Program-made: the position numbers and the translations under genes | The notes under the pieces: model-generated | What the model was told of the DNA's origin: nothing | Seen by the model: the letters and a program-made list of their open reading frames with translations, nothing else | The model's database searches: none | Part shown: positions 9,291 through 21,695 of the stretch, piece by piece | Layout: each line of letters begins with the position of its first letter | How positions within the stretch are numbered: the first letter of the stretch is position 1 | Assembly (NCBI RefSeq): GCF_907165205.1 | Contig: NC_058193.1 | Location: forward strand, 13,127,544-13,191,543 | Direction of reading: 5' to 3' | Length of the DNA: 64,000 nt | DNA from: Coccinella septempunctata | Taxonomy: Eukaryota; Arthropoda; Insecta; Coleoptera; Coccinellidae

Positions 9291-12200
9291 TAGTATGACT
9301 TTAGCCTTGCGGCTTTCATACTCCTCTCCAGAGGAGAATTCACTTATCCCAGATATCTCAGATATCAAAAGGATTAAGCTCTGTTGGAGCCCTTTCCAGG
9401 TTTTCGGGCTCGTGGTGGTGGTAGGGTCCGGGTCGCTCCTCGACTTCCTGCTGTAGGTCGTATTCCTGCTCCACCCGTACTTCCTGTCGGCGCAGACGGT
9501 GTTCCTCTGCATTCCCCATGTACTTGCGTACAGTTCTCGCCGTTCCGAGCAGTACCGCCTTCTGCATGACTCTATAGATATTTTCGTCCAACTGAAGTTT
9601 CCTCAAGTTCTCCAGTAGTTTTTTCGGTATCAGGACTGTAGATGAAATTACAATAGGGATGGTCTTGATATCTTTCAGCTTCCACTGTCTTCTGGTTTGT
9701 TCCTCGAGATCTCTGTATTTTGAAATCTTTTCAGTGTGCCTATCTAGAAGATTGTTATTATTTGGTATGGCCACATCGATGAATAGTGCTCTGTCCTCAT
9801 CCTTATTGAGCAATATGAGGTCTGGTCTATTGTGAGTTATTTTCCGGTCTGTCAGAACCGTGCGATCCCAGTAGAGCTTGTGATGTTCATTTTCCAACAC
9901 AGCATCCGGATGGTAATTATAATAAGGAACCTTTTTCGAACTTAGAAGTTGGTGTTTTAGTGCCAATTCTTGGTGAATGATCTTGGCAACAGCATCATGT
10001 CTATTTTTGTACTCCGTGCCCGCGAACTTCTGACATCCCCCGGTGATGTGCTGGACAGTTTCATGTGTCGCGTAGCCATAACGACAGCTATCGTCCGCCA
10101 CTGAGGCATACTTGGCGATATATTTCATGTAATTTCTTGTTGGAATCACCTGATCCTGGATGGCAAGCATGAAGCCCTCTGTCTCAGGAAACAACCTTCC
10201 GGAAGTCAACCAGTAGTTCGACGCAGATATGTCGACGTAATCATGGTTGACCTCGTTCTGGTGCCTTCCATGCAAAGGTTTGCCAATCAGTTTTTGCATT
10301 TTACTTTCTGCAGAGTTTTCGACGTTTGTGATCCTGTTGTAGCTTTAACGGTGTAGAACTATCAGCAACACAACCTACTCGATGGAGTTCTGACGAAACA
10401 GCATTGCTCAGGAAATATTTTCGAAGTCCTTCAATTTCCTGGGACATACGGTTGGACAAATCAACAATTCCTCTACCCCCAAGATGTCGTGGCAGCTCTG
10501 TCTGTTCTATTGAGCTTTTGGGGTGATGTTTATTGTGTTCAGTCAGCATCGTCCTTATTTTTCTCTGTAAGGCTGCTAAATCGGTGGTCGTCCAAGAGAT
10601 AATACCGAATGAATAGCTGAGCGCCGAGCGAGCGTAGGTGTTAATCGCTTTTATCAGATTCTTGCTGTTAGGGCCAGTTCTCATTATCCTTCTCAATCTT
10701 CGGGTGAACTTCTCCGTTAGTTCTTTCTTCATCTGGGTTTGATTGATTTTTCTTGCCTGTTTTATGCCTAGATACTTGTATGTATCTCTTTCCTTCAATG
10801 CTTCAATTTCTGCACCTTCCCTGAGTTTGAACGTACCATCTTCTATTTTCCCTCTCGTTATGTTGAGCAGTCGACATTTTTCTAATCCAAACTTCATTTT
10901 GATGTCTTCCGAGAATCCTTCCACCATTTTCAGCATCTGTTGCATTTGTTTTTTGGTAGATGCGAAGAGTTTCAAATCGTCCATGTAAAGGAGATGATTC
11001 AGTTTCATCATAGTTCTACTGCCGCTTTTGATGGCAAATCCGTAGTCCGTAGAGTTCAATCTATGAGACAAGGGATTCAGAGCCATGCAGAACCACAGAG
11101 GGCTCAGCGAATCCCCTTGAAAAATTTCGCGTCTTATTGGAATAGGTCCTGTCGTAATGGAGCCATCTGCTGCTTTCATTTGAAGACTAGTACGCCAGGT
11201 TGACATAGCGTTTTTCAGGAACTTAACAATATTAGGATCCACCTTGTAAATGTTCAAGATAGTCAAGAGCCATTCGTGAGGTATGGAATCGAATGCTTTC
11301 TTGTAGTCTATGTACGCAGCGTAAAGATTCCTTCGCTTGGAGAACGCTTGATTGCAGATAACTGAATCAATTATCAGCTGTTCTTTGCACCCTCGGCTGT
11401 CTTTGGTGCATCCTTTTTGTTGCAAGGCGATGAAGTTATTCCTTTCGCAATGGTTGTGAATTCGATTTGAAATGCACGATGTGATTAATTTGTACATCGT
11501 TGGAAGACATGTGATTGGTCGGTATTTGGATGGGTCTTCTGTATTCCTTTGGCCTTTAGGTAACAGTTACGTTGTGCCATGTGTAAGGAATATTGGCATT
11601 CTTTCAGGATTTTCAATGCCATCATTTATTGCGGAGGTCAATTTGTCATGCATGATCCAAAGTTTCTTGATCCAGAAGTTCTGTAATCCATCAGGCCCAG
11701 GTGCTTTCCAGTTGTGTAGTCCTCTGATAGCTGATTTTACTTCTTCAATTGTGACCTTGTCATGCTGCATCGGCTCATATTTTATAGCTTCAGATTCTTC
11801 ATCTTCAATCCATCCGGTATCTCCATTGAACTGAGGTTTCGTTGATAATTGTTCGGTCCAGAATTGTTCTATGGCTTCCTTTGGTGGTAACTTTCCATTT
11901 TCTACATCAGACGATGTGAGTGACCGGTAGAAAGTTTCTTCCGACTTTTCGAATGAATTATTGTCTCTTTTTCGGCTATAATTGCTTTTATATCTCCTCA
12001 GGCGTTCTGCATACAGACTTAACTTTCGCTTCAGAGTGTCGAGGCAGTGGTGAGCTGTAGCATTCTCCGTCTCTCGTTCTGTATGTGTTCTGTTTCTATC
12101 CATGATTTCTTTGGCAGCTTTCACAACCTTTCTTCCGCGGTTCCCGTTCAAGTACTCCGTCAGTCGTCCAATGTCTCTCCTTAGTCTCTCTGTTTTGTGT

Positions 12201-13337
12201 TGAAGACGTTTCTGCCATGGTGGCGCATGTAATTTGTGTACTTTTGGACCATCGTTGTTCGTTCGGCGAATTTTTGCCCCTCTGGTTTTAGCCGTCGTTA
12301 GCGCTGCACAGTAAAAAACTAGATGAAGATATTCCAATGAACTTCCATTCTGTAGGTACTCAGGTAAAACGTCCTTATTCAAGATGTCGATTATGAGTGA
12401 CAGTTTCTTGGATGTATTGAGTCGGGGAGGTGCTATTCGATGAAGAGGATCTGTTCCTTCCAGTTCGGCAAAGTATCTCCTCATCTCAGAGTCAACTTGT
12501 TGGTGGAGCTCATTCTTATCGTCCTGGTGTTCAGGCTCATTTGCTTTGCACGATGGACTTTCAGTATCAATGTCTTCTGGGTGATGTTGCCCAGGCATGT
12601 GAATTTCATCAGGGGTGTTGGTGTTATTCTCTATTGCTAGCGGACGCTGTAGTCCTCGTTTAATTGCGTCGATTCGGGCCGTTGGTATTAGTTCATTTCT
12701 CAGAATTACGCGGTACTAGTCCGCCACTCGTTGTTCAGTGACATTGAGATTTGGGTAGGCGTTGCAGAATTCCTCATGAAGCCTTTTCCTATAGTTGTTC
12801 GTGTTCTGCCATAGTCCCGTGATGGAGTTATATATGCGCACAATAGTTTCATTCATGGACGTTGTCCACTTCATGCGCTTTCTAACTAACCCCGCTTGGG
12901 TGAGCACTGGCTGAATATCCTGCGCAGCACCTTCAGCGGTTCGAGTCGGCAATTGAATCGGACTCGCTGGTTGCTGTTGTTGCTTTGGAGCTGTAGCTTC
13001 TTTTGCAGCAGGAGCCCGCTTCCTCAACATCCTGCCACCGACGTCCCACATGCTGTCATGTCCAGCGCCGGCTCCAGACATGCCCTGACGATCCCCAGGC
13101 AGCGACTTGTTTCCGAGGCTTCTCGTTATCACCATTTCCATGGGTTTGTGCTCCCCTTTCTCGGTTTGGGTGAGGGGTAGAGAAACGGGAGCAGAAAGAG
13201 CACCCCCATAAAGGATGTGAAAGAGAGAGGATGAAGGAATGGGACTGCGGACAGCAGGCGTAGCTGGCTGCACCGTCTACGTCGTTACGATGGCTACCCG
13301 GCAGGCCATCTACTAGATAGCTGCCAGGCAGGCCAGA
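9291..13337 (-). pseudogene. R4/Dong-type LINE, near full length, multiply disabled (array copy B)
   Basis: A single long ORF on the minus strand in four pieces. 13273-12716 has an N-terminal basic region with RKRMKWTTSMNETIVRIYN, a Myb-like DNA-binding pattern. 12598-11567 is the linker and RT fingers. 11497-10301 is the RT palm with KAFDSIPHEW and catalytic YMDD (YMDDLKLFA). 10299-9358 holds a Cys-His motif (CATHETVQHITGGC region, here with Y for the first C) and the PD..D endonuclease. Compared with copy C, it has a CAG-to-TAG stop near 12716, a TAC-to-TAA stop near 11567 and a small deletion causing a frameshift near 10310. Dong-type elements are known to insert in TAA repeats. About 4 kb, the most complete copy here. 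Confidence 0.88.
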
Positions 13338-13339
13338 CA

Positions 13340-16300
13340 TTATGACTTTAGCCTTGCGGCTTTCACACTCCTCTCCAGAGGAAAATTCACTTATCCCAGA
13401 TATCTCAGATATCAAACGGATTAAGCTCTGTTGGAGCCCTTTCCAGGTTTTCGGGCTCGTGGTGTTGGTCGGGTTCGGGTCGCTCCTCGGCTCCCTGCTG
13501 TAGGTTGGATTCCTGCTCTGTCCGCACTTCCTGTCGGAGCAGACGGTGTTCCTCTGAATTTCCCATGTACTTGCGTACAGTTCTCGCCGTTCCCACCAGT
13601 ACCGCCTTCTGCATCACTCTATAGATATTTTCGTCCAGCTGAAGTTTCCTCAAGTTCTCTAGTAGTTTCTTCGGTATCAGGCCTGTAGATGATATGACAA
13701 TAGGGATGGTCTTGACATCTTTCAGCTTCCACTGTCTCCTGGTTTGCTCCTCGAGATCTCTGTTCTTTGAAATTTTTTCAGTGTGCCTATCTAGAAGATT
13801 GTTATTATTTGGAATCGCCACATCGATGAAAAGTGCTGTGTCCTCATCCTTATTGAGCAATATGAGGTCTGGTCTATTGTGGGTTATTTTCCGGTCTGTG
13901 AGAACCGTGCGATCCCAATAGAGCTTGTGATGTACATTTTCCAATACAGTATCCGGATGGTAATTGTAATAAGGAACCTTTTTCGAACTTAGAAGTTGGT
14001 GAAGAATCTTCGCAACGGCATCATGTCTATTTTAGTACTCCGTGCCCGCGAACTTCTGACATCCCCCGGTGATGTGCTGGATAGTTTCATGTGTCGCACA
14101 GCCATAACGACAGCTATCATCCGCCACTGAGGCATCCTTGGCGATATATTTCATGTAGTTCCTTGTTGGAATCACCTGATCCTCGATGGCAAGCATGAAG
14201 CCCTCTGTCTCAGGAAACAACCTTCGGGAAGTCAACCAGTAGTTCGACGCAGATATGTCGACGTAATCATGGTTGACCTCGTTCTGGTGCCTCCCAAGCA
14301 AAGGTTTGCCAATCAGTTTCTGCATTTTACTTTCTGCAGAGTGTTCGACGGTTTCCAAGTGGTCCTGCTGTAGCTTTAACGGTGTAGAAGTATCAGCAAC
14401 ACAAACTACTCGATGGAGTTCTGGCAAAGCAGCCTTGCTCAGAAAATATTTTCGAAGTCCTTCAATTTCCTGGGTCATACGGTTGGACAAATCAACAATT
14501 CCTCTACCCCCAAGATGTCGTGGCAGCTCGGTGCGTTCTATTGAGCTTTTGGGGTGATGTTTATTGTGTTCAGTCAGCATCGTCCTTATTTTTCTCTGTA
14601 AGGCTGCTAAATCGGTGGTCGTCCAAGAGATAATACCGAATGAATAGCTGAGCGCCGAGCGAGAGTAGGTGTTAATCGCTTTTATCAGATTCTTGCTGTT
14701 AGGGCCAGTTCTCATTATCCTTCTCTATCTTCGGGTGAACTCCTCCGTTAGTTCTTTCTTCATCTGGGTTTGATTGATTTTTCTTGCCTGTTTTATTCCT
14801 AGATACTTGTATGTGTCTCCTTCCTTCAATGCTTCAATTTCTGCACCTTCCCTGAGTTTGAACGTACCATCTTCTATTTTCCCTCTCGTTATGTTGAGCA
14901 GTCGACATTTTTCTAATCCAAACTTCATTTTGATGTCTTCCGATAATCCTTCCACCATTTTCAGCATCTGTTGCATTTGTTTTTTGGTAGATGCGAAGAG
15001 TTTCAAATCGTCCATGTAAAGGAGATGATTCAGTTTCATCATAGTTCTACTGCCGCTTTTGATGGCAAATCCGTAGTCCGTAGAGTTCAATCTATGAGAC
15101 AAGGGATTCAGAGCCATGCAGAACCACAGAGGGCTCAGCGAATCCCCTTGAAAAATTCCGCGTCTTATTGGAATAGGTCCTGTCGTAATGGAGCCATCTG
15201 CTGCTTTCATTTGAAGACTAGTACGCCAGGTTGACATAGCGTTTTTCAGGAACTTAACAATATTAGGATCCACCTTGTAAATGTTCAAGATAGTCAAGAG
15301 CCATTCGTGAGGTATGGAATCGAATGCTTTCTTGTAGTCTATGTACGCAGCGTAAAGATTCCTTCGCTTGGAGAACGCTTGATTGCAGATAACTGAATCA
15401 ATTATTAGCTGTTCTTTGCACCCTCTGCTCTCTTTGGTGCATCCTTTTTGTTGCAAGGCGATGAAGTTATTCCTTTCGCAATGGTTGTGAATTCGATTTG
15501 AAATGCACGATGTGATTAATTTGTACATCGTTGGAAGACATGTGATTGGTCGGTATTTGGATGGGTCTTCTGTATTCCTTTGGCCTTTAGGTAACAGGTA
15601 CGTTGTGCCATGTGTAAGGAATATTGGCATTCTTTCAGGATTTTCAATGACATCATTCATTGCGGAGGTCAATTTGTCATGCATGATCCAAAGTTTCTTG
15701 ATCCAGAAGTTCTGTAATCCATCAGGCCCAGGTGTTTTCCAGTTGTGTAGTCCTCTGATAGCTGATTTTACTTCTTCAATTGTGATTATGTCATGTTGCA
15801 TCGGCTTCCTTTGGTGGTAACTTTCCATTTTCTCCATCAGACGATGTGAGCGACCGGTAGAAAGTTTCTTCCGACTTTTCGAATGAATTGTTGTCTCTTT
15901 TCCGGCTATAATTGCTTTTATATCCTCTCAGGCTTTCTGCATACAGACTTAGCTTTTGCTTCAGAGTGTCGAGGCAGTGGTGAGCTGTAGCATTCTCCGT
16001 CTCTCGTTCTGTGTGTGTTCTGTTTCTATCCATGATTTCTTTGGCAGCTTTCACAACCGTCCTTCCTCGATTCCCGTTCACGTACTCCGTCAGTCGTCCA
16101 ATGTCTCTTCTTAGTCTCTCTGTTTTGTGTTGAAGACGTTTCTGCCATGGTGGCGCATATAATTTGTGTAATTTTGGACCATCGTTGTTCGTTCGGCGAA
16201 TTTTTGCCCCTATGGTTTAAGCCGTCGTTAGCGCTGCACAGTAAAAAACTAGATGAAGATATTCCAATGAACTTCCATTCTGTAGGTACTCAGGTAAAAC

Positions 16301-16678
16301 GTCCTTATTCAAGATGTCGATTATGAGTGACAGTTTCTTGGATGTATTGAGTCGGGGAGGTGCTATTCGATGAAGAGGATCTGTTCCTTCCAGTTCGGCA
16401 AAGTATCTCCTCATCTCAGAGTCAATTTGTCGGTGGAGCTCTTCCCTATCGTCCTGGTGTTCTGCCTCACTTGGGTTGCAAGATGGACTTTCAGCGTCAA
16501 TTTCTTCTGGCTGTTGTTGCCCAGGCATGTGAATCTCATCAGAGGTGTTGGTGTCGCTCTCTGTTACTGGCGGACGCTGAAGTTCTTGTTTAATTGCGTC
16601 GATTCTGGCCATTGGTATTAGTTCATTTCTCAGAATTACGCGATACTGGTCTGCCACCCGTTGTTCAGTGACATTTAG
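13340..16678 (-). pseudogene. R4/Dong-type LINE, 5'-truncated and disabled (array copy C)
   Basis: Same family as copy B. Pieces on the minus strand: 16657-16217, 16081-15791, 15837-14725 (RT with YMDD), 14715-14032 and 13944-13405 (endonuclease). The 5' end stops at about 16678, directly against a TAA microsatellite (plus strand TTA). Disabling changes seen against copy B: a stop near 16217, an internal deletion with frame change near 15800, TTG-to-TAG near 14720 and AAA-to-TAA near 14034. Its 3' end abuts the 5' region of copy B near 13340, so the elements lie head to tail. Some codons lost in copy B are intact here, so the disabling events were independent. Confidence 0.87.
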
Positions 16679-16701
16679 ATTTTATTATTATTATTATTAT
16701 T
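16679..16701. repeat. (TTA)n microsatellite at the R4 5' junction
   Basis: A run of TTA units (TAA on the strand of the R4 array) directly abuts the truncated 5' end of copy C. This is consistent with the TAA-repeat target preference known for Dong-type LINEs. Confidence 0.85.
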
Positions 16702-16926
16702 ACCTACTTCAATTAAGTCACTTAATTTGTCAAGTTTCGGCAAGAAAATAAAATCTCTACTGTTGAGTAAATGTTATTATAGTGTTAATGAATATCTCAA
16801 TGACAGTTGTATTCGATGATTTTTTTTTTCCTATTCTCATTGTAGATGTATTGCTATGACTTGTCCTATACATTGTGTTGTGTCTAAATGGATCAATAAA
16901 CACTATCTATCTATCTATCTATCTAT
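16702..16926 (+). other. 3' tail fragment of a CR1-like LINE ending in (ATCT)n
   Basis: Bases from about 16855 to 16905 (ACTTGTCCTATACATTGTGT, then GGATCAATAAA) closely match the 3' end of the CR1-like LINE at 28873-30754, which ends CAGGATCAATAAA in its own orientation. A tetranucleotide ATCT run follows at about 16903-16926. This is a very short 5'-truncated insertion; the sequence from 16702 to about 16850 is not clearly assigned. Confidence 0.55.
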
Positions 16927-17689
16927 TCGTTATCAGTTTGACGTTAAAGTCGTTGATTATTAATAAGTTTCACTATTTTTTCGAAATCTATTGCCATATA
17001 TTTGGATGAAAAACTTGATTTACCGGGTAAACATTACCCTTTCTTTGCTATGGAGAGTAAAAATATACTAAATACTGGATATGTCTGTAGATAAACTTGA
17101 AAAAATTATTTAACAATGATTTCATCTCTTAAAGCTTCGTTAATAATCCTCTTTGATAAAAGTAGGTAAAGAGTGTTCTGATTTCACGAAAATTGCATTC
17201 AGGGACGTGAAATATCAACTTATTTGAGATGAAATGCTACATTTTCACTGATGGGCGCTACTAAACTGAAGGTTGTCGTTTATTCATTTAATCGATTCCT
17301 AAAAATTATGCATTCATGAGAAAATGATTAGTTCACTCTTCAAACCTGAAAGAACGAATCCTATCTTCATTCAAAATCATTCAGTTCTAATTCCATCTAA
17401 CATTGATTCTTTATTCATTTATTCAATAAAAAAACTAACTGACAGCTTCAATTGACGAAAAAATCAATCTTAGGTGGTCCATAAGGTGTATTACAGTCTT
17501 TTATTGTATTAATCCACAAATTTCAACAATGCACGTCTTCTAGTATTTGTTGACATGTAAACATAACCAAAAAGTTTGTTTACGGGCTTCAAGCCATTTC
17601 GGTTGGTGCAAGAGGGGGCAGGGGAAGGGAACGCGAGCTGCTCCGGTGCTTCACGCCCCACTCAAAAAGAACGCGTCGGTGCTCGAGCG
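16927..17689. other. AT-rich stretch with a short GC-rich island, unassigned
   Basis: Mostly AT-rich sequence without a recognisable coding frame. A GC-rich patch at about 17605-17710 interrupts it; the open frames across it change sense abruptly and look accidental. It may belong to the hAT remnant that follows. Confidence 0.3.
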
Positions 17690-18240
17690 AGATGCACCGG
17701 AGCTGCCCAGGAGCTGCTCAAACGGTCAAAAAGAAAGCATATATTTTGTCAAGTATTGGACATCATTATTAATCAACTGAAATCGCGTTTCCTTCCGATG
17801 AATGAAATTGTTCCAAATTTCAGTATTTTGCAGCCTTCAACTTTACAAGTTTTAAATGACACTGATCTATTAAAAAAAGCTCTAGAATTTGTTGATATAT
17901 ATATATGGAAAAAACATATCTGATTCATTTGCCAGTGAAATTTTTCTCAGTTGTCGGTCCAATTTCAGAGACGAAATAGAAAAGTCTTCGTGTATTAGAG
18001 AACTTGCTGATTTATTGATAATAAAGAATCCTTTAATGTCCTGCAGCTTTCCTGAAGTTTGCACTGCATTAATGTTGTTTCTTACAATTCTTGTGACTAC
18101 AGTTAGTGCTGAATGATCATTTTCAGAACTACAATTAATAAAAACCTATTCTGTCTATGCTATGGCTCGATCTTTAAACTTTCGCGGAACAGAAAGCTCG
18201 AAGAAAAGCTTTTCTTAATAAATATCACATTGAATTTAAA
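17690..18240 (+). pseudogene. hAT-superfamily (ZMYM1-like) transposase C-terminal remnant
   Basis: Frames with several breaks encode KSRFLPMNEIVPNFSILQPS, then SSCIRELADLLIIKNPLMSC, then LFLTILVTTVSAE followed by a stop and SFSELQLIKTY. This matches the order of the C-terminal hAT transposase/dimerisation region, where the family normally has an uninterrupted SAERSFSKLK block. Here a stop (TGA at about 18114) replaces the arginine, and frameshifts occur near 17925. No terminal inverted repeats or 8-bp duplication were found, so it is a decayed fragment. Confidence 0.7.
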
Positions 18241-18462
18241 TTGTTATTATTATTTCCTTCATCGAAAATCTACCGAATGGAAGATGAATGTGAAGTCTCC
18301 AATCCACATTGGTCTAGCGTGGGGACTATAGCCTATTTCCTCCCGCCTAATGGTGAGTTTATGCAGACTTACTGAGAACTAATACCTAAGAAAGGGACCG
18401 ACCTAATTGGCAGAAGCCGTCCCAGCAAACACTGAAATCCAGTCACTGTACAAAAACTGCAC

Positions 18463-19100
18463 ATCGTTGCTTCACACACCAAAAAGGACCGTATATGTCC
18501 CGGTGGACTGTGAAGTTACTATACAGTACAAACTGCAGTTGACATACATCCACAGCTGCACTTTAAAAACAGCGATGGTATTGCAATCACTGTACAGCAA
18601 GCTGCAGTTCAAATGCAGCAGTTAGGTCCTAAAACTGTACAGCAATTTGTGCTTTAAATGCAGTATGCACTTTGCAAAAACTGTAGAGTAAGCTGCACTT
18701 TAAATGCAGTGGTCACTGTGCAAAAACTGTACACCAAGCTAAATTTCAAATGCAGCAGTTAAGTGCAAAAACTGTACAGCTGGCTGTATTTTATATGTAG
18801 TTTGGTCACTGTGCAAAAATTGTACAGCAACCTGTATTTTATATATAGTACTCACTGTGCACAAACTGTACAGTAAGCTGCACTTTATATGCAGTAGTCC
18901 CTGTGTAAAAACTCTACAGCAAGCTGTATTTTATATACAATAGTCACTGTGCTCAAACTGTACAGCAAGCTGCACTATAATGAAGCAGTCACTGCGTTGA
19001 ACCTGTACAGGAAGCTGCATTTTAAATGCAACAATAGCTGTGCAAGAACTGTACGGCAAGCTGCACTTTGTGTGCAGTAGTCATTGTGCAGTAACTATAT
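18463..19100. repeat. Degenerate tandem repeats, about 60 bp unit
   Basis: About ten imperfect copies of a unit of the form CACTGTGCAAAAACTGTACA followed by GCAAGCTGCACTTTAAATGCAG. Each unit contains short palindromes (CTGTACAG, CTGCA). Open frames across it are by-products of the repeat. Confidence 0.75.
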
Positions 19101-19158
19101 CGTTACCCAGTAACATAATGAATCCTAGTAGCTACCTACGACAATCACCGAAGCAGCG

Positions 19159-20467
19159 AATGAATGAACGAATGAAATACAATTTTTTTTTTGTTGCTCT
19201 TCAGCAGTTTTATTTAAGTTTTGATAGAATATGATAGCGGTCGTATATATACAAGGGGATATATGCAATGGTTACATAAAACTAAAATATAAACGGAAGA
19301 CTAGTACCTAACTTTAAAGTTTCACCTAGTTTAGAAATTTACATAATTATTTACATAAGTTAAGAGAAAGATTGAAATTTTCCCTGAGGCATATCGAGTG
19401 CACGAATGAAACACAATTGTAGCTCAGGTGGATTAAAGGAAAAAAGGATAGGAAAGGATCAGGAATTGGAAGGGTGAATAGGAAATTGAGTGCCGAAATC
19501 ACATGATTAAATGCTTTATTAGTTTATGTTTTATTTTCCTAATTGGGATTTTGTAATACTTTAGATGGGAAGTCTTTTTCATCTGCATAGTTTTATGATT
19601 AAAGAATGAACGAGATTCTTTTCCAACAATAGTTTCTAAGGTATCGATATTAGATTTTTTGTGGAGGTCGCTAATTTTGGCAGTTCTAGGCATATTGAGT
19701 ATGATCCTTAAATATTTATTTTGGATACGTTGGAGATTCCCGTAGTTGGATTTCGAAGTTTTGCTCCAAATTGGACAAGCGTACAGGATAAGAGGCCTTA
19801 TACCCTGTTTGTAAATTATTCTAAGTTTGGATTTGATGCTCAGTTTGCTCTGTCTAGAGATGATTGGAAAGACGCTACTTAATTGCGAGTTACTTTTACG
19901 AATTATTTCGCGTATGTGTAAATTAAAATTTAATTTTTCGTCAAGGATGACACCCAAGTATTTTAAATTGTTTCTCTCTGTTATTGGCTGGCAGTAGAGG
20001 GACAAAATTTTGGGGCATGATACACGTCGCTTATGAGTGAAGTAGATCAGGTTCGTCTTGGATGCATTAAGTTTAATTTTCCATCAGAAATAATATTTTT
20101 CCAGAATGTTTAAGTGCTCCTGTAAATATTTAGCTGATTGAGCTTTTGACCACGATTCCGAGACGATAGCCGTGTCATCAGCGAAAAGATAAACTTTTGA
20201 GTTTTTCGACTTTGGGATGTCATTAATGTAAATTTTGAAAAGATCGGGGGATAGTAATCCTCCTTGAGGTACTCCAGCGGTTATCGGGGTTTTTTCAGAC
20301 AAGGTGTTTCCTACTTTTACTTGGAATGTCCTGTGTTCAAGATATGATATGATAATTTTTATCAAAAATGGAGGGATATTGTTTTTGATTAATTTATAAA
20401 TTAGACCGTTGTGCCAGACCGTATCAAATGCTTTTTCAATGTCTAAACTAACCATAGCTAACCATAG
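19159..20467 (-). pseudogene. Jockey-like LINE, 5'-truncated, with 11-bp target duplication
   Basis: The minus strand encodes the RT palm (20455-20084: VSLDIEKAFDTVWHNGL, ITAGVPQGGLLSPDLF, YLFADDTAIV) and thumb (20005-19499: LKYLGVILDEKLNF onward), with a frame change between them. It ends with a poly(A) tail (T-run near 19181 on the plus strand). CCGAAGCAGCG occurs at 19148-19158 and again at 20468-20478, giving an exact target-site duplication and defining the insertion. The catalytic FADD is preserved, but the N-terminal RT and endonuclease are missing. Confidence 0.88.
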
Positions 20468-20478
20468 CCGAAGCAGCG

Positions 20479-20889
20479 TAGTTCGTGCCTGCTGTAAACG
20501 CCGGTTACGTCGAGGGTAAAGAGTAGTGCGTCGCCGGTGGCGCTATCGTTTGGTGTATGCTGCACCGCAATAGACCCTGTGACCCTGTGATCGCAACCGT
20601 CGAGAGCAGTGATGCCATCGTTTGGCTACCTCTGGTACCATCATGGTGAGATGAAGTATTCTTCTACCATGGGTACAACTACGCCGCTACAATTTAATCC
20701 ATATTTTGGTAATGAGAGGAGTCATCAATTATTGAGTTAAATCTGTTTATGAAATGTCTCTTTAGCCTTCATAACGCCCAACGACTAACATTAAACGTTT
20801 CAACTTCCAACAAAGGATGGACGTTTCGGGCATAATCGTCAATAACGTACTCTACCGATCGTACTTTCTACACTGGACGCATTGCAGCA
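20479..20889. other. Unassigned interior of the inverted-repeat element
   Basis: No frame or structure recognised. It is moderately GC-richer than its surroundings (GCGTCGCCGGTGGCGC near 20528). Confidence 0.3.
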
Positions 20890-21148
20890 TTACAGAAACT
20901 GTGCATTTACTGTATATCAAATACTGCATTTTCAGACTTCAGAATTGAAAAATGGAGAATTATCATTGTTGAAACTTTGCAGTAACTCTATATCAAATAC
21001 GCCATGTTTGAAATGAAGAATTGCAAATACAGAAACTGTGCAGTTACTGTGCATCAAAAACTGCGGTTTGAAAATGCAGAATTATCAATACAGAAACTGT
21101 GCAGTTTAAGTACAGCAATCTCTGTGCTGCATTCTGGTGGCACTTGTA
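20890..21148. repeat. Degenerate tandem repeats facing the 18463-19100 array
   Basis: About four imperfect units of the form CAGAAACTGTGCAGTTACTG followed by a TATCAAATACTGCATTTT-like segment, related in reverse complement to the left array. Confidence 0.65.
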
Positions 21149-21268
21149 GTGCAGTATTTGTACAGTTGCTGTATATTGTGTTTGTTGGGGTGCACTTGTT
21201 TTCCATCTGCCCATTAGATTGGTCCCTTTCTTAGGTATTAGTTTATAGTATCTCTGCATAAACTCACC

Positions 21269-21695
21269 AAAAGAGAGGAGGCCTATGCCCAACAGTGGGA
21301 CTTAAGGTAATTGCATCTAATAAGGGCCGGGTTTTCGGAAATCCTTATAAATCAATTTTGGGACAAGTGTCAACTTCTAAGACATCATGATCAAATAAAC
21401 TGTTTATACTCAAATAGAAAATAGTATACAGAAACAAGGCACCGATGGCCCGTTACTTATAAAAAAGATTTTTAAAATTCTGTCTTTGGGAACTACGGCT
21501 CTGAATAAGGTCCATAATTGGACTGCGAGACTTAAGACGTTTTATACTGAAAAAAATCGTTTCCTTAGAAAGCAATGACTTTAAACTACTTTTGAGTTTG
21601 TGTCTTTGTGTCGAATTATGAAACGGAAATTCATATAAATTACGGCCGGTTTCCTAATCCAACCTAATGTCGCTTTGCTTCCTTTGCTGTCATTT
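21269..21695. other. Unassigned flank; outer limit of the large palindrome
   Basis: A LINE-3'-end-like segment (GAGGCCTATGCCCAACAGTG near 21279) is followed by AT-rich sequence without a frame. The window ends at 64000 with the reverse complement of about 21612 onward, so the palindromic match is visible from 21612 inward. Whether it extends further left cannot be seen. Confidence 0.4.

Larger units (their letters stand above)
18352..21268. mobile_element. Candidate inverted-repeat element with subterminal repeat arrays
   Basis: 18352-18462 and 21149-21268 are imperfect reverse complements (shared GGTGAGTTTATGCAG, TAATACCTAAGAAAGGGACC, ACTGTACAAA.ACTGCAC). Inside each end lies an array of degenerate repeats (18463-19100 and 20890-21148) oriented toward each other. 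With the Jockey-like insertion removed, the core is about 1.6 kb. No transposase is visible. It could be a non-autonomous DNA or foldback element, or a chance arrangement of inverted repeat copies. The outer flanks resemble LINE 3' ends (CCTATGCCCAACAGTGGGAC at about 21283). Confidence 0.45.

Noticed and set aside
17547..17780. GC-rich ORF upstream of the hAT remnant
   Set aside because: It crosses the frame of the recognisable transposase sequence and has no matching domain; treated as accidental.
18463..19100. CRISPR-like array
   Set aside because: Repeats are degenerate with no unique spacers of constant size, in eukaryotic transposon sequence, and no cas-like genes are present.
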